A stretch of 64,000 nucleotides of DNA from Paenibacillus camerounensis (GCF_000723885.1 NZ_CCDG010000008.1:62001-126000); one strand, 5' to 3'; shown: positions 1 through 8,393, numbered from the stretch's first letter. Numbers and translations: made by a program. The notes: generated by a model from the letters alone, not told the origin.

Positions 1-439
1 TAAGCTGCTCTGCCGTTTCCTGTGCCGGGTAGCCTAGCACATCGCGCAGCAGAAATACGGACAGCTGGAGCGGCGGCAGGGATTTCATCAGGGCATGAAA
101 TACCGTTTCGAGTTCGCTCAGGCTAGACTGCTCTTCTTCCGTGAGAGTATCTTCCGGCTGAAGCCCGCGCTCCATAGCACGGTGATGCGCCGATTTACGC
201 CGGAGGCTGTCAATCCATGTATGTCTGGCAATCCGCAGCAGCAATGCCTGGCGGTTAGGACTCGCCGGCCATCCGCTGTAGCTCAGCGCTTTGGTCCAGG
301 TGTCCTGAACCAGATCATCGGCCTCATGACTGGAGCGGGTAAGCGACAGGCAGTAGCGGCTCAGGGCCGTATGAAGCGGCTGCAGATTCTCAGCATCCGC
401 TTTCCCGACAGTTATAACGTGCTGATCAAGGATTAGCAT
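1..439 (-). CDS. ECF-type RNA polymerase sigma factor (partial, runs off window)
   Basis: Reading the minus strand from the ATG at 439 gives an open frame to the window edge (146 codons). It begins MLILDQHVITVGK and contains sigma region 2 landmarks: EADDLVQDTWTKAL, then RIARHTWIDSLRRK (the -10 recognition helix region). An acidic linker follows, then LPPLQLSVFLLRDVLGYPAQETAEQL, the start of region 4 with its helix-turn-helix. The order and spacing are those of extracytoplasmic-function sigma factors, which direct RNA polymerase to stress or envelope promoters, usually under an anti-sigma factor. AAGGAG lies 12 bases upstream of the chosen ATG. Another ATG nearer the Shine-Dalgarno is out of frame. 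The C-terminal end of region 4 lies outside the window, so neither the length nor any partner anti-sigma gene can be seen. Divergent from clpP. Confidence 0.85.
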   Translation of the reverse strand, partial: MLILDQHVITVGKADAENLQPLHTALSRYCLSLTRSSHEADDLVQDTWTKALSYSGWPASPNRQALLLRIARHTWIDSLRRKSAHHRAMERGLQPEDTLTEEEQSSLSELETVFHALMKSLPPLQLSVFLLRDVLGYPAQETAEQL

Positions 440-625
440 GTGCGGTCATCTCCTTTGTGGCAATCCTCACTGTAAGTTCAGTTCCCTCTATTATATAAGC
501 GAATACCTCCTCATAAAAGATACGGGGCCAATCCGTTTTTTTTTCAGCCGGATACCGTATCCTTTTCCGGCATTCATCCGGTTACAAGATATCACTCAAA
601 GTACAACTTTAAGGAGGTATGAAGG

Positions 626-1207
626 ATGAGTGTTATCCCGTATGTAGTTGAACAGACAGGCAGAGGTGAGCGGTCCTATGACATTTATTCACGCCTGCTG
701 AAGGACCGGATTGTATTTGTCGGTGCGGCGATAGATGATCAGCTGGCCAACAGCATCATTGCCCAATTGCTGTTTCTGGCGGCAGAGGACCCGGAGAAGG
801 ATATTCAGATGTTCATTAACAGTCCCGGCGGGTCGACTACCGCAGGGTTCGGTATTTATGATACGATGCAGGTAATCAAACCGCAGGTCAGTACGATCTG
901 CACGGGATTTGCGGCATCCTTCGGATCACTGCTGCTGCTGGCCGGGGCTCCCGGCAAACGGTTCGCACTGCCTAACAGCGAGATCATGATTCACCAGCCG
1001 CATGGCGGAGCGCAGGGCCAGGCCAGCGATATTGCCATCAGTGCCAAGCGGATTCTGCAGATCAGGGAGAAAATCGTACAGATTACAGCAGAACGTACCG
1101 GCCAGCCGGCTGACAAAGTCGCAAAGGATATGGACCGCGATTATTTCTTGACGGCAGATGAGGCGCTGGACTACGGCATCATCGACAAAGTAATTTCCAG
1201 TTTATAA
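626..1207 (+). CDS. clpP: ATP-dependent Clp protease proteolytic subunit ClpP
   Basis: A 193-residue serine peptidase, the usual ClpP length. The catalytic triad is visible as Ser98 (in GFAASFG), His123 (in MIHQPHGG) and Asp172 (in DRDYF). The NSPGGS strand/oxyanion region and the QADIAI-type handle helix are also in place. ClpP forms a double-heptamer chamber that degrades proteins fed by ClpX or ClpC ATPases in the cytoplasm. The start has a strong AAGGAGG nine bases upstream. The active-site motif reads GFAASFGS rather than the common GMAASMGA, so this may be a secondary ClpP paralogue rather than the housekeeping copy. That is an inference, because the rest of the genome is not visible. 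No CtsR heptad repeat was seen upstream; a 13-bp palindrome, GGATACCGTATCC, lies at 550-562. The LSM-like gene follows after 20 bases, probably in the same transcript. Confidence 0.95.
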   Translation: MSVIPYVVEQTGRGERSYDIYSRLLKDRIVFVGAAIDDQLANSIIAQLLFLAAEDPEKDIQMFINSPGGSTTAGFGIYDTMQVIKPQVSTICTGFAASFGSLLLLAGAPGKRFALPNSEIMIHQPHGGAQGQASDIAISAKRILQIREKIVQITAERTGQPADKVAKDMDRDYFLTADEALDYGIIDKVISSL

Positions 1208-1227
1208 TTGAAAAGGAGCTGATGGGC

Positions 1228-1434
1228 ATGCTGCAGGAACTGATTGGACAGAAGGTGGCGGTACATTTTCTGGACGGAACCAGCGTTAGAGAAGGTGTGC
1301 TGGAGGAGCTTGATGAACGTTTTGTAAAATACCGGACGGAGTATCAGCTGCTGTATATCCCGGTTTCCTCTATCCGCGCGGTTGCGCTGGAGACCAAAGA
1401 GCGGGAACGGCCGCGGGTCGGATTCGGGCATTAA
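1228..1434 (+). CDS. Small LSM/SH3-like beta-barrel protein, function unknown
   Basis: A 68-residue protein, MLQELIGQKVAVHFLDG..., with the pattern of a short LSM or SH3-like barrel: hydrophobic strands, DGTSVREGVLEELDE, then FVKYRTE and YIPVSSIRAV. Proteins like this are common in Bacillales and are mostly unnamed; some bind RNA or act as spore proteins, but nothing here fixes a role. Two ATGs are possible, at 1222 and 1228. AAAGGAG ends at 1217, which leaves only four bases before the first but a normal ten before the second, so 1228 was chosen. It lies 20 bases downstream of clpP and is followed directly by a terminator, so the two probably form an operon. Confidence 0.7.
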   Translation: MLQELIGQKVAVHFLDGTSVREGVLEELDERFVKYRTEYQLLYIPVSSIRAVALETKERERPRVGFGH

Positions 1435-1455
1435 GGACAGATACAGGACGTAAAG

Positions 1456-1497
1456 AGACTATTCTTAAGCCAAGAGGCGCAGGAGTAGTCTTTTTTT
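1456..1497 (+). terminator. Rho-independent terminator of the clpP unit
   Basis: The arms AGACTATTC and GAGTAGTCT pair (one G-U) across a 16-base loop and run straight into seven Ts. Confidence 0.8.
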
Positions 1498-1515
1498 GTG
1501 CATACAGGATTCCAT

Positions 1516-1530
1516 TGATAATCATTATCA
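1516..1530 (+). promoter_or_regulatory. Fur box upstream of the AraC-type regulator
   Basis: TGATAATCATTATCA is a perfect 15-bp palindrome and an exact match to the Bacillus Fur consensus. It lies just upstream of TATACT (1533-1538), a plausible -10, so bound Fur-Fe2+ would block transcription of the regulator gene. It also covers the TTG at 1515, which argues against that TTG being a start codon. Confidence 0.9.
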
Positions 1531-1577
1531 ATTATACTGGAAGGACTTATAGAGTTACTGATGGTGGTGAGCTGGAA

Positions 1578-3233
1578 ATGCTGGATGAGGAAATAAGAGA
1601 CGGTCAGGAGCAGGAGCTGCCGGATTGGGAGGAGCTTGCCTTCCGTCTGCTGTCCGTTCAGGCTGTGAAGGGTACAGACGAGATGCATTTGCCACAGCAG
1701 CTTGTATTAACCTATGCACTGATTGTAGTGACAGGCGGAACGGTACAGCTTCAGGCTGACACCGGCCTGCTGGAGCTGGCAGCCGGTTCAGTCAGTCTGT
1801 GCATTCCGGGACAAACCTTCGGCACTGTGGAGCAGTCGGGGAGTCTGGAAATGTACATATTTTATTTTAATGTCTACAGGTACGGCGCAGCAGACGAAGG
1901 CAGCCGTCCCCTCAAGAATGCGCAGCTGCTTCCGCAGTCAGGGCTGCTGGCACAGATCCCGGTGCAGTCCATATTGACAGTGTGCAGCGAGCTGGCACAG
2001 AAGGAGGAAATGCAGCGGCGGAGAGTGAGCTTTCGGGCGCAGATTGCATTTCAGGAGCTGCTGCACAGTATCCGGGTGAGCGGACGGCAGCGGCCAAGGG
2101 ATACGAATTATGCGCTGGAACAGGCGAAGCAGTACATAGAAGACAATTTCACCCGGGATTTAACCGCACAATCACTGGCTCAGGCCGCCGAATTCAGCCC
2201 TAAATATTTCAATGATCTGTTCAAAAGGAAATACGGTAAAAGTGCTCTGGATTACGCCGCTGAGCTAAGGCTGCAGCAGGCCAAACGCCTGATGGCAGAG
2301 AGCGGTGCGAAGCTGAGGGAGATCGCCCACCAGGTCGGGTATGCGGATGAATTCTATTTCAGCCGCAAATTCAAGAAAATGATCGGTGTGCCGCCCGCAG
2401 TTTATATGAAGAGCCGGCGCCGTAAGCTGGTGGCTTATTCCTCCTCGCTGCTGGGACAGCTGCTCCCGCTGAACTTGATGCCTTACGCGGCGGCTCTGCA
2501 TCCAAAATGGACAGAGTACTACTACAGGAATTACCGGACAGAAATTCCTGTCCATATCAGCGCCTACCGCAGCAAGCAGGACTGGCAGGCCAATCTGGAG
2601 ATCCTGCGGCAGGTTCCTGCTGACCTGATTCTGGCTGAGGACACGCTGCTGGCGGAAGAAAAGGCGGCACTGGAGCGGCTTGCGCCGGTTCATTATCTGT
2701 CCTCCGAGCCGGCTGACTGGCGCAGCCAGTTTCTGGAGCTGGCGGAGCGGCTGGGGGAATCCTGGCAGGCAGCGCAATGGCTGGCCCATTTTGACCGGGA
2801 AGCAGGCCAGGCCAGAGAACAGCTCCATGCGCAGATCGGCAGTGAATCTGTTGTGGTCATCCGGATGCTGTACAGTAAGCTCTATCTGCACTGCAGCCGC
2901 AGTATAGCCAGCATGCTGTATCAGGAGCTGCGGCTGCAGCCTGCTTATACCGGCGGAGGCGGCGTCTACAACATCCCGGTAACTCCAGAGGACATTGCAG
3001 CTATCGGTGCGGATCACCTGCTGATGCTGATCCGCAGGGAGAGTGATACGCTGAATGAGTGGAGCAGGCTGCAGAATGATCTGCAGTGGCTGAAGATTCC
3101 GGCAGTACAACGGCACCGCGTACATTTTCTGGCTTCAGACCCGTGGCGTGAACAGTCAGCCTATGCCCAGCTGCGTATGATCCGGGAGACCAGGCATCTA
3201 TTCCTCAGCCATTCGTCCATACATGTTCCGTAA
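1578..3233 (+). CDS. AraC-family regulator fused to a siderophore-binding-protein-like domain (Btr/YbbB type)
   Basis: About 551 residues. An N-terminal cupin-like part is followed by a two-HTH AraC DNA-binding domain near residues 165-270 (landmarks DLTAQSLAQAAEFSPKYFN, AHQVGYADEFYFSRKFKK). The C-terminal half resembles the TroA/FepB periplasmic binding fold (LLPLNLMPYAAALHP..., PADLILAED). In Bacillus, Btr uses this domain to sense ferri-siderophore in the cytoplasm and activates uptake genes; the same role is inferred here. It sits between two Fur boxes, directly before two FecCD permeases. The frame stays open back to TTG 1515, but that codon lies in the Fur box and ahead of the likely transcription start. 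ATG 1578 has GGTGAG six bases upstream and was preferred. Confidence 0.85.
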   Translation: MLDEEIRDGQEQELPDWEELAFRLLSVQAVKGTDEMHLPQQLVLTYALIVVTGGTVQLQADTGLLELAAGSVSLCIPGQTFGTVEQSGSLEMYIFYFNVYRYGAADEGSRPLKNAQLLPQSGLLAQIPVQSILTVCSELAQKEEMQRRRVSFRAQIAFQELLHSIRVSGRQRPRDTNYALEQAKQYIEDNFTRDLTAQSLAQAAEFSPKYFNDLFKRKYGKSALDYAAELRLQQAKRLMAESGAKLREIAHQVGYADEFYFSRKFKKMIGVPPAVYMKSRRRKLVAYSSSLLGQLLPLNLMPYAAALHPKWTEYYYRNYRTEIPVHISAYRSKQDWQANLEILRQVPADLILAEDTLLAEEKAALERLAPVHYLSSEPADWRSQFLELAERLGESWQAAQWLAHFDREAGQAREQLHAQIGSESVVVIRMLYSKLYLHCSRSIASMLYQELRLQPAYTGGGGVYNIPVTPEDIAAIGADHLLMLIRRESDTLNEWSRLQNDLQWLKIPAVQRHRVHFLASDPWREQSAYAQLRMIRETRHLFLSHSSIHVP

Positions 3234-3241
3234 TTTGTCCA

Positions 3242-3270
3242 TGGAGCACCAGCCGGCGTACCGCTATAAT
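3242..3270 (+). promoter_or_regulatory. Putative promoter of the FecCD permease genes
   Basis: TATAAT at 3265-3270 with a weak -35 (TGGAGC) 17 bases upstream. The Fur box begins six bases after the -10, so it would cover the transcription start. Confidence 0.6.
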
Positions 3271-3275
3271 CGGTA

Positions 3276-3292
3276 ATGATAATCATTATCAT
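3276..3292 (+). promoter_or_regulatory. Fur box upstream of the FecCD permease genes
   Basis: ATGATAATCATTATCAT is a perfect 17-bp palindrome containing the Fur core. It sits between the -10 at 3265-3270 and the permease start at 3323, a classic repressor position. Confidence 0.92.
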
Positions 3293-3322
3293 AATTAGAG
3301 TACGTTAAAAGAGTGGGATGAG

Positions 3323-4330
3323 ATGAAAAGAGCAGCCGGATTTAGAGCAGCCTCCCTGCTGGTGCTGGGAATTGTATTGATTGTATTAGTTAGTGTATTG
3401 TCCGTGCTTTACGGCTCCAAGGATATCAGCTACATAACGATCTGGAACGCGCTTGTACACTTTGACCCGGATAATATTGATCACCAGATTATTCTCACTT
3501 CGCGAATCCCCAGAGTTGCCGGCGCACTGCTGATCGGTGCATTTCTGGCAGTGTCCGGTGCGCTAATGCAGGGGATGACCCGGAATTACCTGGCCTCGCC
3601 CTCCATAATGGGGGTCAGTGACGGCTCGGTGTTCGCGGTTACGCTGTGCATGGTATTTCTGCCGGGGACCTCGTCAATGACAATGATTCTGTATTCACTT
3701 GCCGGCTCCGCACTTGGTGCAGCGCTGGTGTTCGGGATCGCCAAGCTGGTTCCAGGCGGTTCTTCGCCGCTGGCAATGGCTGTCCTCGGGACTATAATCG
3801 GCACCTTTCTCAGCGGAGTGTCCCAGGCGCTTTCCGTTTATTTTCAGGTCTCACAGGATATCAGCTTCTGGTATAATGCCCGGCTGCATATGATGGACCC
3901 GGCAGTAATCAAGCTGGCGATTCCGTTTGCGGTTGCCGGTCTGACACTGGGCATGCTGATGTCCCGTCCGGTTACCATGCTGTCGCTCGGTGAAGAAACG
4001 GCAGCGGGGCTTGGGCTCAAGGTCACTGCCGTTAAGGGGCTGACGATGCTGAGCGTCGTCCTTCTGACGGGCATCTCGGTGGCGATCGCCGGGAAAATCG
4101 CCTTCATAGGTCTAATTATTCCGCATATTACACGGCTGCTGATCGGACAGGATTACCGCAAAATCATTCCGTTCGCCGCATTCTTCGGGGCGCTGTTCCT
4201 GGCAGCGTGTGACCTGATCAGCCGGTTTATCAATTATCCGTTCGAAACGCCGGTCGGCGTCGTTACCGCAATCTTCGGTGTGCCGTTCTTCCTCTATCTG
4301 GTGAAGACGAGAGGGGGCAGCCAGGCATGA
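3323..4330 (+). CDS. FecCD-family iron-siderophore ABC transporter permease (first subunit)
   Basis: A 335-residue polytopic membrane protein of normal length for the BtuC/FecCD family, with about nine to ten hydrophobic spans. Family landmarks are visible: SRIPRVAGALLIGAFLAVSGALMQG near residues 55-80, the LGEETAAGLGL segment before the ATPase-coupling region, and IAFIGLIIPHITRLLIG. It forms half of the membrane channel that imports ferri-siderophores. GTGGGATGAG precedes the start. The stop overlaps the next gene by four bases (ATGA), so the two permeases are translationally coupled and probably form a heterodimer. No ATPase or lipoprotein binding protein lies beside them, as in B. subtilis feuABC, which borrows YusV as ATPase. 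Confidence 0.92.
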   Translation: MKRAAGFRAASLLVLGIVLIVLVSVLSVLYGSKDISYITIWNALVHFDPDNIDHQIILTSRIPRVAGALLIGAFLAVSGALMQGMTRNYLASPSIMGVSDGSVFAVTLCMVFLPGTSSMTMILYSLAGSALGAALVFGIAKLVPGGSSPLAMAVLGTIIGTFLSGVSQALSVYFQVSQDISFWYNARLHMMDPAVIKLAIPFAVAGLTLGMLMSRPVTMLSLGEETAAGLGLKVTAVKGLTMLSVVLLTGISVAIAGKIAFIGLIIPHITRLLIGQDYRKIIPFAAFFGALFLAACDLISRFINYPFETPVGVVTAIFGVPFFLYLVKTRGGSQA

Positions 4331-5370
4331 GCAAGCCTTCTCTTACACCGCAGTCCAAACAGGGCAGATTCTGGTTGCTGTTCCTGCTGTTCGGCCTGCT
4401 GACCCTGGCCGGGGTCTATATCAGCCTTACCAACGGTACCTTCGACCTTACGGTTAAGGATGTTGTCCGTACCCTGCTGCGGATTAATCCGGTCGAGGAC
4501 TATGATCTGGTTATCTTTGAATTCCGACTGCCGCGTATTGTCCTCGGTGCGCTTGTCGGGTTCGGGCTAGGCATCGCTGGAGCCGTACTGCAGGGAATCT
4601 CGCGCAATACGCTGGCTGACCCGGGCATTCTGGGTATTCATGCCGCCGCCGGGGCATTCGTAGTGCTGTTCATGTTCTTTACAGCAGGCACCATGCAGGC
4701 ACCGGCCTGGCTGTCGGTGCTGTCCATGCCGATGTTCGGATTCATCGGAGGACTGATCGCGGTTATCCTGCTGTTCGTGTTCGCCAGATCGCACGGCGAG
4801 TTCCATCCGCAGCAGCTGATTCTGGTGGGGATCGCACTGGCATCAGGATTCGGGGCGGTTACGCTGTATATCTCACTCAAGATGGACCCGCAGAACTTTG
4901 AAATGGCAACCGTATGGCTTTCCGGAAGCATCAGTAATGCGAACTGGCGGCAGATAATGTCCACGCTGCCCTGGCTGGTCATCCTAACGCCAATAATATG
5001 GCGGAGAGGCGCAGTGCTGGATCTGATGCAGCTTCATGAAGTAAGCGTGAAGGGCGTCGGCGTTGCAACCGGCAGGGAAAGGCAGATTCTGCTGTTATGC
5101 TGCGTCGGGCTGGTCAGTGCCTGTGTATCTGTGTCGGGCAGCATCGGGTTTGTGGGGCTGATTGCCCCGCATATTGCAAGGCGCCTGATCGGCAACACCT
5201 ATAGATACATTATTCCGTTATGCGGGATGATTGGCATGCTAATGGTCGTGCTGGCTGACTTTATCGGCAAGACTGTATTCGCCCCGGCTCAGCTGCCGGT
5301 CGGCATTGTAATTTCTATTATCGGGGTCCCTTACTTTATCCTGCTGCTGTTCAAGGCACGGGTAAGATAA
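4327..5370 (+). CDS. FecCD-family iron-siderophore ABC transporter permease (second subunit)
   Basis: A 347-residue partner of the preceding permease. Landmarks are FRLPRIVLGALVGFGLGIAGAVLQG near residues 65-90, LADPGILGIHAAAGAF, and IGFVGLIAPHIARRLIG near the C-terminus. Membrane spans are spread over the whole length. The start codon overlaps the upstream stop (ATGA), typical for subunits made in equal amounts. A terminator follows within 20 bases, so the transcript ends here; substrate-binding protein and ATPase must be encoded elsewhere. Regulated by Fur through the upstream boxes and probably activated by the AraC-type regulator. Confidence 0.92.
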   Translation: MSKPSLTPQSKQGRFWLLFLLFGLLTLAGVYISLTNGTFDLTVKDVVRTLLRINPVEDYDLVIFEFRLPRIVLGALVGFGLGIAGAVLQGISRNTLADPGILGIHAAAGAFVVLFMFFTAGTMQAPAWLSVLSMPMFGFIGGLIAVILLFVFARSHGEFHPQQLILVGIALASGFGAVTLYISLKMDPQNFEMATVWLSGSISNANWRQIMSTLPWLVILTPIIWRRGAVLDLMQLHEVSVKGVGVATGRERQILLLCCVGLVSACVSVSGSIGFVGLIAPHIARRLIGNTYRYIIPLCGMIGMLMVVLADFIGKTVFAPAQLPVGIVISIIGVPYFILLLFKARVR

Positions 5371-5386
5371 GTGATCCTGCAGGGTG

Positions 5387-5424
5387 GCTCAAGCGGCTGG
5401 GAACAGCGCGTTTGAGCTTTTTTT
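5387..5424 (+). terminator. Terminator of the iron-uptake operon
   Basis: GCTCAA and TTGAGC form the stem, extended by GCG pairing inside, followed by seven Ts. Confidence 0.75.
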
Positions 5425-5816
5425 GTAGCATATGGAGGAATCGGATTCCTGCTGTTACACATACTATGCCTAACTAAATCCGCTTAGACAGGCGGACTCT
5501 AGCGCGGACAGCGGAGCAAGAAGCCGTTAACGGACAGCCAAAACGGGTAAAGATAACTAGTGCGCCTGGATGCCGGAGGTGAGCCTGTAGTTTGATTTTG
5601 AAATAATTTCGTATGAAGAAAGGCGCTGCTGTGATACAATAGCCTAGTTGTCCTTCTTGCCTAATATGATGGTATGACAAGCTGCTGCTTCTGAGAGGAT
5701 ATGTTTATAAAAACTCAGGAAAACGAAGCATAAGCGCGCATTTACATGTGTTCAGGAGTATTAACGGGATAATTGCGAGATTTTACAGACTATGTATCAA
5801 TTTTTGTCGTTTTTTA
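5425..5816. other. Gene-free spacer with no clear gene
   Basis: No frame here has both a ribosome site and family-like sequence. The only recognisable element is TGATACAAT at 5632-5640, an extended -10 whose 13-base context is repeated before genes elsewhere in the window. It could drive a short untranslated RNA, but no terminator was found to define one. Confidence 0.4.
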
Positions 5817-5845
5817 TTGATTTGTTGAGAATGTTTCTGTATAAT
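5817..5845 (+). promoter_or_regulatory. SigA-type promoter of the carboxynorspermidine operon
   Basis: TTGATT (5817-5822), 17 bases, TATAAT (5840-5845). This is a near-consensus housekeeping promoter about 130 bases before the GTG start, leaving a leader of roughly 125 nucleotides. Confidence 0.8.
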
Positions 5846-5940
5846 CAGCCTTGTTGATTTTTCATAGGATGTAGCCTGCCCAAGCTTGATGAAACGAAAC
5901 GACTGACAACGAAACGGATCCAGAGCAGCAAGGCTAATAA

Positions 5941-5973
5941 CTAATAACTTAAGCAAATTTAGGGGGTTATTAA
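5941..5973 (+). promoter_or_regulatory. Possible ribosome-site hairpin before the polyamine genes
   Basis: TAATAAC (5942-5948) can pair with GTTATTA (5966-5972), placing most of the Shine-Dalgarno AGGGGG in the loop or stem edge just before the GTG start. The stem is AT-rich and weak, so it is a suggestion only. Confidence 0.3.
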
Positions 5974-5975
5974 TT

Positions 5976-7175
5976 GTGGGAAAAGCGTTAATTATTGGCG
6001 CTGGCGGTGTAGCAAGCGTTGTTGTTCATAAATGCTGCCAGAACCCGGATGTATTCGAAGAGATCTGTATTGCCAGCCGTACGGTGTCGAAATGCGATGC
6101 TCTTAAGGAGAAACTGGATGGCGGCCAGACGAAGATTTCTACGGCTCAGCTTGATGCGGACAACACGGAAGAGGTTATTGAACTGATCAAGAGCTTCCAG
6201 CCGGATGTCGTGATTAATGTGGCTCTCCCATACCAGGATCTGACGATCATGGATGCTTGCCTGGCTACCGGAGTGCATTATGTAGATACAGCTAACTACG
6301 AACCGCAGGATACTGCAAAATTCGAGTATTCCTGGCAGTGGGCGTACAAGGAAAGATTTGAGAAGGCCGGTATTACAGCACTCTTGGGCAGCGGCTTTGA
6401 CCCTGGCGTAACCGGTGTGTTCACTGCGTATGCCCAGAAGCATTATTTTGACGAAATTCACACGATTGATATCGTTGATGCGAACGCCGGCGACCACGGT
6501 TACCCGTTTGCCACCAACTTCAATCCAGAGATCAATATCCGCGAAATTACTGCTAACGGACGTTATTTCGAGAACGGTGAGTGGATTGAAACAGCTCCGC
6601 TGTCCGAGAAGAAAGTCTACGATCTCCCGGAGATCGGCCCTAAGGATATTTACCTGCTGTACCATGAAGAGCTGGAATCCCTGGCTGTTAATATTAAAGG
6701 CGTAAAGAAAATCCGCTTCTGGATGACTTTCTCGCAGAACTATCTGACTCACCTGAAGGTGCTTGAGAATGTCGGTATGACTTCAATTGAGCCGATTGTG
6801 TATGAAGGCAAAGAGATCATTCCTTTGCAGTTCCTGAAGGCGATTCTGCCTGACCCGGCTTCCCTTGGACCAAGAACCAAAGGTAAAACCAACATCGGCT
6901 GTATCATTCAGGGTACGAAAGACGGCCAGCCAAAAACATATTATGTCTACAATGTCTGTGATCATGAAGAATGCTACAGAGAAGTGGGCTCCCAGGCTAT
7001 CTCCTACACAACCGGTGTTCCTGCCATGATCGGGGCTATGATGATTATCAAGGGCATCTGGAACAAGCCGGGCGTGCACAACATCGAAGAGTTCGATCCA
7101 GACCCGTTCATGGATGCTCTTAACAAACACGGTCTGCCTTGGCAAGAAGATTTCTCGCCAACGCTGCTGGACTAG
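5976..7175 (+). CDS. Carboxynorspermidine/carboxyspermidine synthase (saccharopine dehydrogenase family)
   Basis: A 399-residue cytoplasmic enzyme beginning with a Rossmann nucleotide-binding motif (ALIIGAGGVASVV, residues 4-16). The family features DVVINVALPYQDLTIMDAC and GSGFDPGVTGVF follow, with a Lys1-like C-terminal half. Family members reductively condense aspartate semialdehyde with a diamine (1,3-diaminopropane or putrescine) using NADPH, giving carboxynorspermidine or carboxyspermidine. The decarboxylase for the next step is 11 bases downstream, which makes this assignment stronger than a generic saccharopine dehydrogenase. The start is GTG with AGGGGG nine bases upstream. The promoter is at 5817-5845. 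Confidence 0.9.
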   Translation: MGKALIIGAGGVASVVVHKCCQNPDVFEEICIASRTVSKCDALKEKLDGGQTKISTAQLDADNTEEVIELIKSFQPDVVINVALPYQDLTIMDACLATGVHYVDTANYEPQDTAKFEYSWQWAYKERFEKAGITALLGSGFDPGVTGVFTAYAQKHYFDEIHTIDIVDANAGDHGYPFATNFNPEINIREITANGRYFENGEWIETAPLSEKKVYDLPEIGPKDIYLLYHEELESLAVNIKGVKKIRFWMTFSQNYLTHLKVLENVGMTSIEPIVYEGKEIIPLQFLKAILPDPASLGPRTKGKTNIGCIIQGTKDGQPKTYYVYNVCDHEECYREVGSQAISYTTGVPAMIGAMMIIKGIWNKPGVHNIEEFDPDPFMDALNKHGLPWQEDFSPTLLD

Positions 7176-7186
7176 GGCGTAAGGCA

Positions 7187-8332
7187 ATGAAAGAGATCGA
7201 TATCGACATCAGCACACTGCCGTCACCTGCCTATCTTGTTGATGAGCGGCTGCTCAAGAAGAACCTGGAGACCCTTAACTACGTTCAGGAGCGCACCGGA
7301 GCGAAGATCCTTCTCGCGCAAAAAGGCTTCTCCATGCATGCACTGTACCCGCTGGTCGGCAAGTATCTGCATGGTGTAACCTCCAGCTCCCTGTTCGAAG
7401 CCCGTCTGGGCTTCGAGGAGATGGGCAAGGAAGTGCATGTCTATGCACCGGCCTACATGGACCGTGAGTTCACCGAGCTGCTTGGCTATACCGACCACAT
7501 TGTGTTCAACTCGTTTGACCAGTGGAGCCGGTTCAAGGACCGCGTACAGAATGCCGGCAAGCCAATCAGCTGCGGTATCCGTGTCAATCCGGAATACTCT
7601 GAGATTGAAGTGCCGCTGTACGACCCTTGCTTCAACTACTCACGTATGGGTGTAACCCTGCCGAACTTCCGTCCGGAAGAGCTTGACGGCATTGATGGGC
7701 TGCATTTCCACACGATGTGTGAGCAGAACTCCGACACTCTTGAGCGCACACTCAAGGTTGTAGAAGAGAAGTTCGGGCAGTATCTGCACGGCATGAAATG
7801 GCTCAACTTCGGCGGCGGCCATCATATTACCCGTGAAGATTATGACCTGGAGACACTGATCAAGTGTATCCTTCATATGAAAGAAACCTATAATGTACAG
7901 ATCTACCTGGAGCCGGGCGAAGCGGTTGCGCTGAATACCGGGTACCTTGTAGCTACCGTACTGGATACGATGCATAACGGCATGGACATTGCCATTCTCG
8001 ACACTTCGGCTGAATGCCATATGCCCGACGTGCTCGCTATGCCATACCGGCCGAACATCATCGGCTCCGGGCAGCCTGGAGAATATCCGTACACGTACAG
8101 GCTCGGCGGCATGACCTGCCTGGCCGGCGACATTATCGGGGATTATTCCTTCCCTGAACCGCTGAAATACGGTGATAAGCTGGTTTTCCTCGACATGGCG
8201 ATCTATTCCATGGTGAAGAACCATATGTTCAACGGCGTGAACCTGCCGGCTATTGCTTCATACAATGATGAAGAAGGCCTGAAGATCATCCGCGAGTTTG
8301 AATACAGTGACTTCAGCGGCCGTTTGTCTTAA
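7187..8332 (+). CDS. nspC: Carboxynorspermidine decarboxylase
   Basis: A 381-residue PLP-dependent decarboxylase of the alanine-racemase-fold class. Lys46, in LLAQKGFSMHAL, is the expected Schiff-base lysine. The glycine-rich phosphate site appears as LNFGGGHHITR, followed by YLEPGEAVALNTGYL, and the cysteine in AECHMPDVL is the expected catalytic residue from the partner subunit. It completes the alternative spermidine or norspermidine pathway started by the previous gene. The frame is open further upstream, to 7139, but that would overlap the previous gene. ATG 7187 begins the conserved N-terminus, although its ribosome site is weak (AGGGCG), so translation may be partly coupled. Confidence 0.92.
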   Translation: MKEIDIDISTLPSPAYLVDERLLKKNLETLNYVQERTGAKILLAQKGFSMHALYPLVGKYLHGVTSSSLFEARLGFEEMGKEVHVYAPAYMDREFTELLGYTDHIVFNSFDQWSRFKDRVQNAGKPISCGIRVNPEYSEIEVPLYDPCFNYSRMGVTLPNFRPEELDGIDGLHFHTMCEQNSDTLERTLKVVEEKFGQYLHGMKWLNFGGGHHITREDYDLETLIKCILHMKETYNVQIYLEPGEAVALNTGYLVATVLDTMHNGMDIAILDTSAECHMPDVLAMPYRPNIIGSGQPGEYPYTYRLGGMTCLAGDIIGDYSFPEPLKYGDKLVFLDMAIYSMVKNHMFNGVNLPAIASYNDEEGLKIIREFEYSDFSGRLS

Positions 8333-8351
8333 TTCTTTTTTATATTAGAGT

Positions 8352-8393
8352 GCCCTGCAAGCCGGCTGGAGTTGGCTTGCGGGGCGCTTTTTT
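8352..8393 (+). terminator. Terminator of the carboxynorspermidine operon
   Basis: GCCCTGCAAGCC pairs with GGCTTGCGGGGC, giving a GC-rich 12-bp stem with one mismatch, followed by six Ts. Confidence 0.9.

Noticed and set aside
95-436. 113-codon plus-strand frame at the left edge
   Set aside because: The opposite strand encodes a clear ECF sigma factor over the same bases; the plus frame has no family features.
1515-1577. TTG start for the AraC/binding-domain regulator
   Set aside because: The TTG lies inside a perfect Fur box and upstream of the likely transcription start; ATG 1578 has a ribosome site.
2265-3125. 286-codon minus-strand frame inside the AraC regulator gene
   Set aside because: Antisense shadow of a well-supported gene with no ribosome site or recognisable domain.
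5474-5680. 68-codon minus-strand frame in the gap after the iron operon
   Set aside because: No ribosome site, no domain, atypical composition; treated as non-coding.
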